A stretch of DNA of 64,000 nucleotides from Spirochaetaceae bacterium UBA5556 (GTDB taxonomy: Bacteria; Spirochaetota; Spirochaetia; Treponematales; Rectinemataceae), in NCBI GenBank assembly GCA_002425765.1, contig DIMW01000003.1, positions 1-64,000 on the forward strand. Reading direction: 5' to 3'. Numbering within the stretch: the stretch's first letter is position 1; every line of letters begins with the position of its first letter. A model generated the notes under the pieces. It had not been told where the DNA came from. It was given only the letters and a program-made list of their open reading frames with translations, and did no database searches. The translations under genes and the position numbers were made by a program. Below are positions 42,764-51,917 of the stretch, one piece after another.

Positions 42764-43294
42764 ATGAAAAAATTGAAAATCGCTGCAGTTGTGCTTCTGG
42801 TGGCTGTGTTTGCGGCAAGTCCTGTGCTCGCACAGAACGTTACGAACGATGTCCATGCCGAAAAGGGTAATTTTGATGTGTTGGGCGGCATCGGTTATGG
42901 ATGGAAAGGATTTGGAGTCAGTGGCGGGGTTGAATATATTGTGCAGAAATTTCCGATTTCGGGCTTCCCTCTTTCGATGGGTGTCATGGGGCTCGCAGGG
43001 GTGGATTTCGGTACAAGCACCAATCTTTCCGTCGCGGGGATGGCCACACTTCACTGGGGCATGAAAGCGTATAAGGACTTCCCCGAATTTCTGCGGAATT
43101 TCGACTGGTATATAGGGCTGGGTATGGGCGTCGGGATTATTCCCACACGCTTTGGCCTTTCTTCGGGCGGCGGCGTTTCGTATTATTTGAACAACAAACT
43201 TGCGATCGATCTTCATTCGTACTATATCAATTATTTTGTCGGAGGGGGATCCGGCTTCAGCGAAACGATCGGCGTCCGGTATGCGTTGAAATAA
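42764..43294 (+). CDS. Small outer membrane beta-barrel-like protein
   Basis: 176 residues with signal peptide (MKKLKIAAVVLLVAVFAA, cleavage after Val-Leu-Ala) and alternating Gly/aromatic strands: FDVLGGIGYGWKGFGVSGGV, FRASL-type no, rather LGMGVGIIPTRFGLSSGG and IDLHSYYINYFVGGGSG, ending in VRYALK. This looks like an eight-stranded barrel, with unknown family. GGAGG stands 8 bases before the ATG. A strong terminator follows at 43325. Confidence 0.7.
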   Translation: MKKLKIAAVVLLVAVFAASPVLAQNVTNDVHAEKGNFDVLGGIGYGWKGFGVSGGVEYIVQKFPISGFPLSMGVMGLAGVDFGTSTNLSVAGMATLHWGMKAYKDFPEFLRNFDWYIGLGMGVGIIPTRFGLSSGGGVSYYLNNKLAIDLHSYYINYFVGGGSGFSETIGVRYALK

Positions 43295-43324
43295 GGGGCA
43301 AGGTCGTTTTATAATCCGCATGGA

Positions 43325-43362
43325 GCGCGCGGCTTTCATTTTTGAAGGTCGCGCGTTTTTTT
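43325..43362 (+). terminator. Intrinsic terminator after the outer membrane protein gene
   Basis: GC-rich stem GCGCGCGGC/GTCGCGCG with an interior TTC/GAA pairing around an AT-rich loop, followed by a run of seven T. It lies 31 bases after the stop. Confidence 0.85.
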
Positions 43363-43404
43363 ATACATGGCTTTTGTGATTTGTGAGCTCTTTCGTTCTC
43401 AGAA

Positions 43405-45504
43405 TCATTGCCCCGACAAGAGCACACCTGTTCGGATTTGAAGTGTGAAGACTTTTGAGCCCGTATAGCTTCCATAAAGACTTATTGTGGCGGGCGCGAG
43501 CCCGAATGCCCGTGCTTCGAATGAAAAGGAGAGACCTGTCGCCCAGTCGCTCATATGAAAGTTCTCGCCTGAGGCATTGCTCCATCGGGTGTCAAAGAAT
43601 GGTGCGAGCTCAAAATTTCGGCACAACAATGCTTCGGCCATGTCGAGGTACATGTCTCGCAGCACGACCGCTATTTCAATATTGGTGATCAAGTCGGAGA
43701 GTGCTGAGCCTCTGGATGCTGAGCTCCGAAACCCATCGAATTTTGATTCGGCGAATTCCTGCCCGTTGAGAGAGACTTTCGCAAAGGCGCGGGCTTTAGG
43801 GGTGATCCAGGTTGAACGAAGGCCTCCCATCAGGGTGCTTTGGATACCCGCCGCTATTTGGGCCCCGGAGGTGTTTTCGACAAATGCGCCCGCCTCTGCT
43901 GAATACCAGGGCTGCAGAAGAGCCCCGGTTTTTGAGAATTTCTGGGTTGAGAGCGCCTCTACAAGTCCCAATGTCTGCCATGTCGCGACCGCGCCCATTG
44001 TTGTTAGGAATACATCACCGCCAAGCTGAAAACCGATTTTGTTGTTTTGTAATGCCGTGGTACTTTTAACGAGCCCGGAGAATTCCCAATATTCAGGCTT
44101 GTGGTCCAAAATATAGGTACTGCCATATACTCCCCAGAGGCGCGTCGTAAGCCAAAGGTTGAGGCTCCCTATAGGATTGGCCCGTATGCCTGTTTCAACC
44201 GCCCATTCTTTTCCTGGTTCAGGTCCCAGGGCGGAAAAATAAGAGATTCCTGCCCTGAGTTTGGAAATTGAAAATGCGAGGGATGCCCCCACACACGGCT
44301 CTGTTCCCGTTTCGCCCGGCACACGCGAGAATGGTTCTAATAGCCTGAGAATTGGCACTCCTCTCATCATGAATGATGCCGAGGGCATCTCGCCGCTTTG
44401 AAGCTGCCGGATGGTGCGGATAAGGCTGTCATGGATGCGCGAGCGATGTTCAAAGAAGTCGGAAGGCGGCGAATTCTCAAGGTGCGAGCGCACATCGGGA
44501 TTGAGTTTTTCAAGTGCCGCCGTTGCGCTCTGTTCGCCTTTCGAGATGATGATGTCCGGGTCGCTGAATTGCATGTAGGAAAGGTTTTCGACATCATTTC
44601 GGATAACGAACGCGTTGGATTTTTGGATCTCTTCCATGCCCACGCGCGTCTTCCCTATATCCACCGCGCGATTGAGCACCGTTATCGGGCTTGAGAAATT
44701 CATTGTGCGGTCGTAGAAAGCGGTTGAGATGATCAGTCGATCGCTGAGTTGAAGGGCCGGCTCGACAGGCGCGATGATTGTCGCTCCTGCGTCGATGAGC
44801 TCAAAGTTGTCGAAGGGCTGGGGCTCAAAAATTGCGGGCATCGCGAAGGCGCTTGTCATCACACGGTCGAAAGGGCCCTCCGCGATCCATATCTGTTGGC
44901 GAAACTTGAGGTCCTCGGCCGTTACGATGATGGGTATCTCAGTTTCCGAGAGATCGAGTTTTCCTATAAGCTTTCGAAGCGTTGCCCTGAAAATTTCGGT
45001 ATTTATGAGCCCGCCATTGGTGGGAATAACGATATTAAAATAGGATTCGAGCGGGATTGCATGAAGGAGCATCTGAATATCGTCGGGAGAATAGCCTGAG
45101 GCATAGAGCATACCGACGATGGCGCCCATAGAACTCGCGACAATGAAATCGGGATATATGCCGGCTTTTTCGAGCGCTTTTAGAACGCCGATGTGGGCAT
45201 ACGCGCGGGCAGAACCCCCACAGAGCACAAGACCCAGCGGCGGTCTCTGTGGGGCTGGGGTGGGGCTGGATTGTTGTATGCGCCCACCTTCTCCGAGTCT
45301 TTGCAGGAACGTGGTTTTCCCTAAGAATACCGGCTCTGTAATATTCCTGAGAGCATCACCTTTGGGGAATTCGGTATCGAATGTGCTAGGGAATGGTTGC
45401 GTTGGAGATGGGTTTTGCTGGGCAATCAGCGGTATACGTACCAGACTTGCGAATGCGAAGAGAACCGCAATCCGCGCCATATGCAAATCCAACGACGTTT
45501 TCAT
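43405..45504 (-). CDS. Patatin-like phospholipase fused to an outer membrane barrel
   Basis: 699 residues. After a signal-like segment (VLFAFASLVRIPLIAQQ), the patatin domain (about 85-330) has the oxyanion block LCGGSARAYAHIGVLKAL, the nucleophile serine in VASSMGAIVG (first Gly of GxSxG is Ala) and the Asp dyad in IDAGATIIAP. The region 390-699 is rich in aromatic beta strands, ends with LQIRTGVLLSG and resembles the barrel of PlpD-type type Vd secretion proteins. It may be a surface or self-secreted lipase. The ATG at 45504 is chosen for the signal-like start; alternatives at 45480 or 45588 exist. Confidence 0.82.
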   Translation of the reverse strand: MKTSLDLHMARIAVLFAFASLVRIPLIAQQNPSPTQPFPSTFDTEFPKGDALRNITEPVFLGKTTFLQRLGEGGRIQQSSPTPAPQRPPLGLVLCGGSARAYAHIGVLKALEKAGIYPDFIVASSMGAIVGMLYASGYSPDDIQMLLHAIPLESYFNIVIPTNGGLINTEIFRATLRKLIGKLDLSETEIPIIVTAEDLKFRQQIWIAEGPFDRVMTSAFAMPAIFEPQPFDNFELIDAGATIIAPVEPALQLSDRLIISTAFYDRTMNFSSPITVLNRAVDIGKTRVGMEEIQKSNAFVIRNDVENLSYMQFSDPDIIISKGEQSATAALEKLNPDVRSHLENSPPSDFFEHRSRIHDSLIRTIRQLQSGEMPSASFMMRGVPILRLLEPFSRVPGETGTEPCVGASLAFSISKLRAGISYFSALGPEPGKEWAVETGIRANPIGSLNLWLTTRLWGVYGSTYILDHKPEYWEFSGLVKSTTALQNNKIGFQLGGDVFLTTMGAVATWQTLGLVEALSTQKFSKTGALLQPWYSAEAGAFVENTSGAQIAAGIQSTLMGGLRSTWITPKARAFAKVSLNGQEFAESKFDGFRSSASRGSALSDLITNIEIAVVLRDMYLDMAEALLCRNFELAPFFDTRWSNASGENFHMSDWATGLSFSFEARAFGLAPATISLYGSYTGSKVFTLQIRTGVLLSGQ

Positions 45505-45720
45505 TCTTTTACTATATACCAGCGAAAGATAGATTCGGAAGAGCGGAATCGTGGAAATTGCCGGGTACTTCTTCCGGCGCCTCGACATCGTATGACATAA
45601 TTTGCTATTCTCTTACCATGCAGAATGATGATGATTCTTCGAGTGACCCTGACTGTTGCCTTTCTCCTGCCGGCGCGGCATCCCTAACGATACGCCCCGG
45701 CTCCTCTGAAGGGGCGTGCC

Positions 45721-47007
45721 ATGGCGACTGAACTTATTATCCTGCTTGTGCTCGTCCTGCTCAATGGATTTTTTTCTCTCTCCGAGATGGCGCTTGTCTC
45801 TTCGCGCAAGGTGAGGCTTAAGACCGAAGCGGACAAAGGGAAAAAAGCGTATAAACTTGCGCTCAGGGCGCGGGAATCGCCGAGCCGATATCTTTCGACA
45901 ATTCAAATTGCGATCACGCTCATCGGCATTCTGACGGGAACGGTGAGCGGTACAACGTTTTCCCATTGGTTGGCGCAGTGGCTGTCGAAGTGGGCCTTCC
46001 TCGAAGAATACGCGGCTTCGGTTTCAGTGGCCGTAGTGGTATTGGCGATAACCGTTCTTTCTGTGGTGATCGGAGAGCTCGTTCCCAAATCCATCGCCCT
46101 TCATAATCCCGAGCGCATCGCTGTGCTCACCATTCAGCCCATGCACGCGCTGAGTGTCATTTTCTTTCCCGTAGTCAAGTTTTTATCGTCTGTCACCGAC
46201 GGGATCATAAAGCTTTTCGGACTTTCCCGTCACCCCGAATCTGCAATTACGCCGGAGGAGGTGAAGATCCTTGTAGAACAGGGGGAAGAATCGGGGGTGT
46301 TCGAGGCGGCCGAGCGCGAGATGGTGGAAGAGGTGCTGAGTCTGGATGACAGGCGGGTCACGCTGTTTATGACGCCACGGACGGATGTGGTGGCGCTTGA
46401 TGTGGCGGATTCGCGCGAGGCCCACACTCGGGTCATCATCGAGAACGCCGAATTCGGTTATCTGCCTGTCGTCGATGGCGATCTGGACCACACAAAGGGC
46501 ATGCTGGCCGTAAAGCAGGCGCTGACTCATTTGGCGGAGGGACATTTTGTCGGTGTCGAAGAGTACATGGAACCGGCCGTCCTGATTCCGGAGACATTTT
46601 CCGGTCTGCAGGCGCTCGGCATTCTCCGCGATGCAAAGAAATCGGCAGGGCTTATTATCGACGAATTTGGCGGTGTATCGGGTCTCGTGGCGATCAGCGA
46701 CTTGCTCGAGGCCATGGCCAATATTTCGGATATCGAGCAGGAAACGGCGCCGCAGATTTTCAGACGAAGCGACGGTTCGTATCTTGTCGACGGCTCGATG
46801 CCGATCGATGAATTCGCCGAGAATCTCGAACTCGATATCGGGGCTGTCTCGAGTGAGGATTACGACACCGTGGCGGGCTTTGTGCTGCACTGCGCAGGTT
46901 CGATCCCTAAGGCCGGCGATGTGATCGAATGGGCGCCCCTGCACATCGAAGTCGTCGATATGGACGGCAAGCGAATCGACAAAGTGCTCGTGAAAAAATC
47001 GGAATGA
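45721..47007 (+). CDS. CNNM/CBS-domain protein (hemolysin C/CorC-like)
   Basis: 428 residues. DUF21 membrane region about 1-185 (LNGFFSLSEMALVSSRKVRL, IAITLIGILTGTVSG, VVIGELVPKSIAL), two CBS domains about 200-330 (MTPRTDVVALDV) and a C-terminal CorC/HlyC domain (LELDIGAVSSEDYDTVAGF region). The family transports or senses Mg2+ or Co2+ and has been called hemolysin. Stand-alone gene. Confidence 0.92.
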   Translation: MATELIILLVLVLLNGFFSLSEMALVSSRKVRLKTEADKGKKAYKLALRARESPSRYLSTIQIAITLIGILTGTVSGTTFSHWLAQWLSKWAFLEEYAASVSVAVVVLAITVLSVVIGELVPKSIALHNPERIAVLTIQPMHALSVIFFPVVKFLSSVTDGIIKLFGLSRHPESAITPEEVKILVEQGEESGVFEAAEREMVEEVLSLDDRRVTLFMTPRTDVVALDVADSREAHTRVIIENAEFGYLPVVDGDLDHTKGMLAVKQALTHLAEGHFVGVEEYMEPAVLIPETFSGLQALGILRDAKKSAGLIIDEFGGVSGLVAISDLLEAMANISDIEQETAPQIFRRSDGSYLVDGSMPIDEFAENLELDIGAVSSEDYDTVAGFVLHCAGSIPKAGDVIEWAPLHIEVVDMDGKRIDKVLVKKSE

Positions 47008-47051
47008 GCTTTTCGATTGCGCTTTCTGGCCCTCCGGAGAGAGGCTCGCGC

Positions 47052-47456
47052 CTAACGTCGCTTTTTGAAAATCCAGTGCTTTTGTAACATAAAATTGAAA
47101 AAGACCGATACAAGGGCGTCGACGGCGAGCTTTGTAAACTTGTAGTCTATTTTTGTGAGCGAGGTGAGCAGGAAAGTTCCACTCGATTTCAGTGCAATGC
47201 TGCCGAGGACCATTGGACAGAACATTATCAGCTGTTGAAATACGGAATATCTGTAAGGGGCTTCCTTTGAATAGAACCCCCACACTCTGTTCACGCTGAA
47301 ATTGACGGCGGCTCCGGCGATGCCCCCGAAGACGATCGAAATGGTGTAGTGTATGTGCAGCAATTCGGTGAGGGCAATCATGACTCCATAATCGACGACA
47401 CCCCCGATGAAAGAGGATATCTGTGCCTTGGAAAACACCAGGATTGAACGCAGCAT
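47052..47456 (-). CDS. GtrA-family membrane protein
   Basis: 134 residues with four predicted membrane helices: FIGGVVDYGVMIALTELL, IVFGGIAGAAVNFSVNRVWGF, FCPMVLGSIALKSSGTFLL and LAVDALVSVFFNFMLQKHWIF. The VNFSVNRVWGFY and FNFMLQKHWIFK blocks are GtrA hallmarks. Members flip or assist transport of polyprenyl-linked sugars. It lies one base after the CDP-alcohol transferase gene, so the two probably act on a common lipid or sugar lipid. Confidence 0.88.
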   Translation of the reverse strand: MLRSILVFSKAQISSFIGGVVDYGVMIALTELLHIHYTISIVFGGIAGAAVNFSVNRVWGFYSKEAPYRYSVFQQLIMFCPMVLGSIALKSSGTFLLTSLTKIDYKFTKLAVDALVSVFFNFMLQKHWIFKKRR

Positions 47457-47457
47457 T

Positions 47458-48192
47458 TCACATGCTTTCTATTTTGCCTTCGATATCGGACATTGGGGAT
47501 ACGTTCTTCTTGTTCTCCTGTTCGTCGCGCCGCTCGGCGATTCTCGCCAGTTTCTTGAATTCGAGAAGGTTTGAACCGGCGAGGATAATATCGGCCAATG
47601 CAGTCATGTAGACGATGCTCCCCTGAAATATTACTTCGATCACCATGAATAAAGAGATGAGGATCCTGGCTTCGGTCGGACCCAGTTTTCCCGCGTCGAT
47701 GGAATATTCCCCGCTGATCTTGTATCGCAGAAGGGCGATGATGATCTCAAGCCCATAGAGAACAATGAAGGCATAGCCTAAAAGTTTTGAGAGCCCCTGA
47801 GCGTATAGTATAAACCCAAGGCCGACCAGCACGATGCCTATCCAATCCACCACCAGATCGAGCGAAAATCCATACCATTTTCGGGGCTTGTTTCGGTAGT
47901 ACGCGATGCGTCCATCGAGCGAATCGCCGAACCATGAGATGGCAAAGCCGGCGACACCCATCAGGAGGAATCTCGGGTCGACTGTTTTTCCGAGAATGAA
48001 GCTCAGGAACACGATCACGTTCCCCAAAAAGCCGATACCTGTTAACATGTTGGAACTGACCCAGGAAGGGATGTATTGAACGAGGAATGCAATGGTGTTC
48101 TGTTCCTGTTTTTTGAGCAGGTTGGTCCGGTTTCGGCCCTGTCCGATGGCAAGCAGGATATCGTCAAATGGAGAGTTTGTTTTTTGTTTCAT
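47458..48192 (-). CDS. CDP-alcohol phosphatidyltransferase-family protein
   Basis: 244 residues with about six membrane helices. The family motif D-x2-D-G-x2-A-R-x8-G-x3-D-x3-D appears as GDSLDGRIAYYRNKPRKWYG followed by FSLDLVVDW; all four Asp are kept but the conserved Arg after Ala is Tyr. It may be a diverged transferase for a phospholipid head group. ATG 48192 is preferred to 48198 because the AAAGGA abuts the first ATG. In an operon with the GtrA gene. Confidence 0.82.
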   Translation of the reverse strand: MKQKTNSPFDDILLAIGQGRNRTNLLKKQEQNTIAFLVQYIPSWVSSNMLTGIGFLGNVIVFLSFILGKTVDPRFLLMGVAGFAISWFGDSLDGRIAYYRNKPRKWYGFSLDLVVDWIGIVLVGLGFILYAQGLSKLLGYAFIVLYGLEIIIALLRYKISGEYSIDAGKLGPTEARILISLFMVIEVIFQGSIVYMTALADIILAGSNLLEFKKLARIAERRDEQENKKNVSPMSDIEGKIESM

Positions 48193-48332
48193 TGTCATTC
48201 CTTTCAGGCATCATTTTAGCGTCCTCTCTGGGCACCATAAAGGACAAAGTTAAATTTCTCAGAGTAACTGGTTAAAAATATATATATTTGACAGATGCGT
48301 CAAGAAAGGGTATTTATTGGAGAACAACCGTC

Positions 48333-49037
48333 ATGATGTATAGAAAGAAACTGCTGTATATCGCTCTCTATGCAGTTGGAATGGCATATCTCGAGGCTGC
48401 GGTAGTGGTATATTTGCGGCGATTGTATGGCATTACCGATTTGATGGCCAGTATTCCCCCTTTTGCCCCGCAGATATCGGTCATTGAGGTGGGGCGTGAA
48501 ATTGCGACGCTCGTTATGCTGCTTGCAGTAGGACTTTTGTCGGGGAAGAAGCTCCAGTCGAAGATTGGGTTTGCGGTCTATGCGTTTGGTCTTTGGGACA
48601 TTATGTATTATGCGTGGCTTGCCGTGTTCATTGGATGGCCCAAGTCTTTGCTTGATTGGGATTTACTCTTTCTTGTTCCCTTGCCATGGTGGGGACCTGT
48701 CATTACACCAGTGATGATCGCGGGCCTCATGGTGCTATGCGGGAGCAGACTGGCAGCGCTTGAGGATGAGGAGCAGATGATACACCCGACAAAGGCAGAA
48801 ATGCTTCTGCTGGTATTGGGAATTTGCATAATATTGTATGTGTTCATGGCTGACGCAATCGCGTGGCTGCCCGCGGGCATCGAGGCACTGGGCAGGCTTC
48901 GTCCCACATCATTTTTGTGGCAGTATTTTTTCATTGGATATTTCATGGCGGCTTACTCTGCGTGGCGCATTTTGACCAGACCGTCTGCTGGAAAGCCAGG
49001 CCTCAGAGATTTTGGGAGGGAAGACAATGTATCATAA
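48333..49037 (+). CDS. Unrecognised multi-spanning membrane protein coupled to a patatin
   Basis: 234 residues with about six hydrophobic helices. It opens with LLYIALYAVGMAYLEAAVVVY and contains GLWDIMYYAWLAVFIGWPKS and PLPWWGPVITPVMIAGLM. I do not recognise the family. Start 48333 has GGAG 9 bases before it. Its last 11 bases overlap the patatin gene start at 49027, so the two are translationally coupled, suggesting a joint membrane role. Confidence 0.78.
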   Translation: MMYRKKLLYIALYAVGMAYLEAAVVVYLRRLYGITDLMASIPPFAPQISVIEVGREIATLVMLLAVGLLSGKKLQSKIGFAVYAFGLWDIMYYAWLAVFIGWPKSLLDWDLLFLVPLPWWGPVITPVMIAGLMVLCGSRLAALEDEEQMIHPTKAEMLLLVLGICIILYVFMADAIAWLPAGIEALGRLRPTSFLWQYFFIGYFMAAYSAWRILTRPSAGKPGLRDFGREDNVS

Positions 49038-50313
49038 TGCAGAAGGGTATTGCCTTGTTCTTAGCGGCGGCGGAGCCAAGGGTGTCTATCATATCGGAGT
49101 CTGGCAAGCTCTCCAGCAGATGGAAATTCCCGTGAGAGCTTTCCTGGGCACTTCGATTGGTGCAGTCATGGCAGCGTTTCTTGCGCAAGGTTCGGGGAAG
49201 TTTTTGGAAAGGCTGGGACAGGAAATTACTGTTGACAATGTGATCAGTTTACCGGCCGGATTCGCAAAAGATGGAGAGATATCTATTGGACTGCACACTA
49301 TATCGAGCATACCCCATTTACTCACTTCGATTGTGAACAATAAGGGACTTGATACCAAACCCCTCAGGCGTCTCATCAGCGACAACCTCGACGAAGAGTT
49401 GCTCAGAAAAAGCGGGAAGGATTTCGGTGTGGTCACCATCGATGTGACAAATCTGAAGCCCCGTGAAGTGTTCCTTGAAGATATGGAGTATGGGAAGGTG
49501 GTCGATTATATCATGGCGAGCTCGGCTTTCCCCGGCTTCAAGAATCCGCAGATTGACGGGAAATCCTTCATGGACGGAGGAATGTATGACAATATTCCCT
49601 ATGCAATGGCCAGAAAACGGGGATATCGGGAGATCATCATTTCCGATATTTCGGGCATAGGAAGGGCGCGAAAACCCCAAATTGATGGCTCCATCACCAT
49701 TTACATCAAAAATTCAATCGATATGGGCTGGGTTCTGGATATGAACAGAGATTTTTTGAACACATTCATGAGGCTTGGTTATCTTGATACGATGCGGACC
49801 TTTGGTCGCCTTGTGGGGTATTCCTATTTTGTACAGCCTGACAATGAGCTTGAGAAAGTGTACGTTCCGGATTCTTCGATACCGCTCAACAAAAAGCCGC
49901 AGTATATGTGCTATGACCAGAGAAACCTTCTCATTGCCCTCGAATGCGCAGCCTCGATTCTGGATGTTGAAAGAGTCCATGCCTATTCTTATGAAGAGCT
50001 TGAACAGGCGATTCTGAAAAACGCGTACGCGACGGAGGACAAGATAGCCAGAGTTGTCCAAACATCGAAAGAGAGGATCATTCCTCTGATGAAAGAGTTG
50101 AAAGAGACTATCCTCAGCAGAGAGCTTACAGAATGTCCATATTACTATTACCGTCTGATAAGAGCGTTGTTTCAGCCATCCGCTTCTGAAATTCTGAAAA
50201 GGGCCCTGGAGAGGCTCAATCCAGAGTTGCCGATAGGTGTGGCCTGGATCGCTTGCCACGTGTCGGGAAATTCTGTCGCTATCCCCGGGTTTGCAGCAAA
50301 AAAGACTGAATGA
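49027..50313 (+). CDS. Patatin-like phospholipase (intracellular type)
   Basis: 428 residues. Oxyanion SGGGAKGVYHIGV near residue 13, nucleophile GTSIGAV near 40, and DGGMYDNIPYAMA with the catalytic Asp near 180. No signal peptide or lipobox, so it probably acts on inner-membrane phospholipid. ATG 49027 follows GGGAGGG. C-terminal half (about 290-428) is an unrecognised helical region. Its 3' end overlaps the convergent pdxT by 35 bases. Confidence 0.9.
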   Translation: MYHNAEGYCLVLSGGGAKGVYHIGVWQALQQMEIPVRAFLGTSIGAVMAAFLAQGSGKFLERLGQEITVDNVISLPAGFAKDGEISIGLHTISSIPHLLTSIVNNKGLDTKPLRRLISDNLDEELLRKSGKDFGVVTIDVTNLKPREVFLEDMEYGKVVDYIMASSAFPGFKNPQIDGKSFMDGGMYDNIPYAMARKRGYREIIISDISGIGRARKPQIDGSITIYIKNSIDMGWVLDMNRDFLNTFMRLGYLDTMRTFGRLVGYSYFVQPDNELEKVYVPDSSIPLNKKPQYMCYDQRNLLIALECAASILDVERVHAYSYEELEQAILKNAYATEDKIARVVQTSKERIIPLMKELKETILSRELTECPYYYYRLIRALFQPSASEILKRALERLNPELPIGVAWIACHVSGNSVAIPGFAAKKTE

Positions 50314-50878
50314 ACCAGCGGTGCAGGGGTGCTCCTGGCAGTAGTTCGGGATGGAAGGTGGCGGCGACGATCGAGCCTTGACGCACCATGACAGGCTCTT
50401 CCCGGTGGGTTGCGATGACTTTGACTCCCTCTCCTAGCGTGGTGATTTTCGGGGCACGGATAAATACGCCGTCGATAGTGCCTATCTGGGGAATGTCGGT
50501 CCGCACTGGCGCGTGGAAGCTGTCGATCTGGCGTCCATAGGCGTTGCGCAGAACAGTGACATCGAGAACCCCGAGTCTGGTCTGATCGCTGTCCTCTATG
50601 TTTTTGGCGAGCAGAATAAGGCCGGCACAGGTAGCCAGGACGGGCATGCCTTGTTCGATGCGGGTCTTGAGCGTTTCGAACATGCCGAAACGCTCAAGGA
50701 GCATGCCCATGACGGTGCTCTCCCCGCCAGGGATGATAAGGGCGTCAATACTTTCAAGGTCGGAGAGGCGCCGCACTTCTACGATCGTTATCGACGCAAT
50801 GTCCGTCCGCGCGAACGCCTTTCCGTGGGCCTCGTAATCTCCCTGAAACGCCAGAAGCCCGATGCGCGGATCACTCAC
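50279..50878 (-). CDS. pdxT: Pyridoxal 5'-phosphate synthase glutaminase subunit
   Basis: 199 residues; supplies ammonia to PdxS. GLLAFQGDYEAHGKA start, PGGESTVMGMLLERFGMF, the nucleophile Cys in VLATCAGLILLA, and the catalytic His in TFHPELL. Coupled to pdxS (ATGA overlap). Confidence 0.95.
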   Translation of the reverse strand: MSDPRIGLLAFQGDYEAHGKAFARTDIASITIVEVRRLSDLESIDALIIPGGESTVMGMLLERFGMFETLKTRIEQGMPVLATCAGLILLAKNIEDSDQTRLGVLDVTVLRNAYGRQIDSFHAPVRTDIPQIGTIDGVFIRAPKITTLGEGVKVIATHREEPVMVRQGSIVAATFHPELLPGAPLHRWFIQSFLLQTRG

Positions 50879-51780
50879 CAGCCTCTCCCGGCGATTTTCT
50901 GGTTTTCGGCGAGCTCATCGAGGCCGATGCCGACCATCGGCGCCCCGAGGTCTTCCGAAATTTCCGCGAGAATTTTCGAGTCCTTATAGTTGACGACTGC
51001 CGAGACAATCGCCGTGGCGCGGCGCTCCGGGTTGCCGGACTTGAAAATGCCTGAGCCGACAAAGACCGATTCCGCGCCGAGCTGCATCATTAGCGCTGCA
51101 TCTGCGGGGGTCGCGACACCGCCCGCGGAGAAGTTCGGAACGGGGAGTTTGCCGGTCTTCGCGACCTCCCAGACAAGCTCAAAGGGCGCTCCCAGCTCTT
51201 TCGCCGCGGTCATGAGTTCCTCGTCGCGAAGGCTTGCCAACCGCGCGATGCCGTCGCGTACGGCGCGCATGTGCCGCACTGCTTCGATGATATCGCCAGT
51301 GCCGGCCTCACCTTTGGTGCGGATCATGGCCGCGCCTTCGCCGATACGGCGAAGCGCTTCGCCGAGATCGCGGCAGCCGCAGACGAACGGTACCTTGAAA
51401 TCATGCTTGAAGACGTGATAGTGATCGTCGGCGGGGGTGAGCACTTCGGACTCGTCGATGAAGTCGATGCCGAGCGCCTCAAGAATCTGCGCCTCCACAA
51501 AATGTCCGATGCGGCACTTCGCCATGACGGGAATCGAGACCGCGTCCTGTATCTCTTTGATGATCTTCGGATCGGACATGCGGGCGACGCCACCCTGCGC
51601 GCGAATGTCGGCCGGAACACGTTCGAGGGCCATGACGGCGCACGCTCCCGCTTTTTCCGCGATCTTCGCCTGCGCCGCATTGGTGACATCCATGATAACG
51701 CCGCCCTTGAGCATCTCCGCGAGTCCGACTTTTATGCGCCACTGCTCGCTCTGGCGACTTGACCAGAGGTTCTTTTCCAT
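50875..51780 (-). CDS. pdxS: Pyridoxal 5'-phosphate synthase lyase subunit
   Basis: 301 residues; makes PLP from ribose-5-phosphate, glyceraldehyde-3-phosphate and ammonia. LKGGVIMDVTNAAQAKIAE, GGVARMSDPK, the two Lys in VMAKCRIGHF and TKGEAGTGDI, and FSAGGVATPADAAL are conserved. It uses the same sugar phosphates that the BMC pathway handles. First gene of the pdxST pair. Confidence 0.97.
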   Translation of the reverse strand: MEKNLWSSRQSEQWRIKVGLAEMLKGGVIMDVTNAAQAKIAEKAGACAVMALERVPADIRAQGGVARMSDPKIIKEIQDAVSIPVMAKCRIGHFVEAQILEALGIDFIDESEVLTPADDHYHVFKHDFKVPFVCGCRDLGEALRRIGEGAAMIRTKGEAGTGDIIEAVRHMRAVRDGIARLASLRDEELMTAAKELGAPFELVWEVAKTGKLPVPNFSAGGVATPADAALMMQLGAESVFVGSGIFKSGNPERRATAIVSAVVNYKDSKILAEISEDLGAPMVGIGLDELAENQKIAGRGW

Positions 51781-51917
51781 ATTTGTATCTCCTCGCTATT
51801 CGCTGGCCAGTAAGGAAGTTGACTAATTGTAGAAGCATACACTAGCGAAAAAAGGTACTTTGCGCAAGGGCGGACAGGAGCCTTTTAGGCTGTCCGGCCG
51901 CATGGTACTATTTTCAA

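Noticed and set aside
51871..51896. Hairpin CGGACAG...CTGTCCG ahead of the RmlD-like gene
   Set aside because: No T tract and not placed after a gene; possible leader structure but not supportable.
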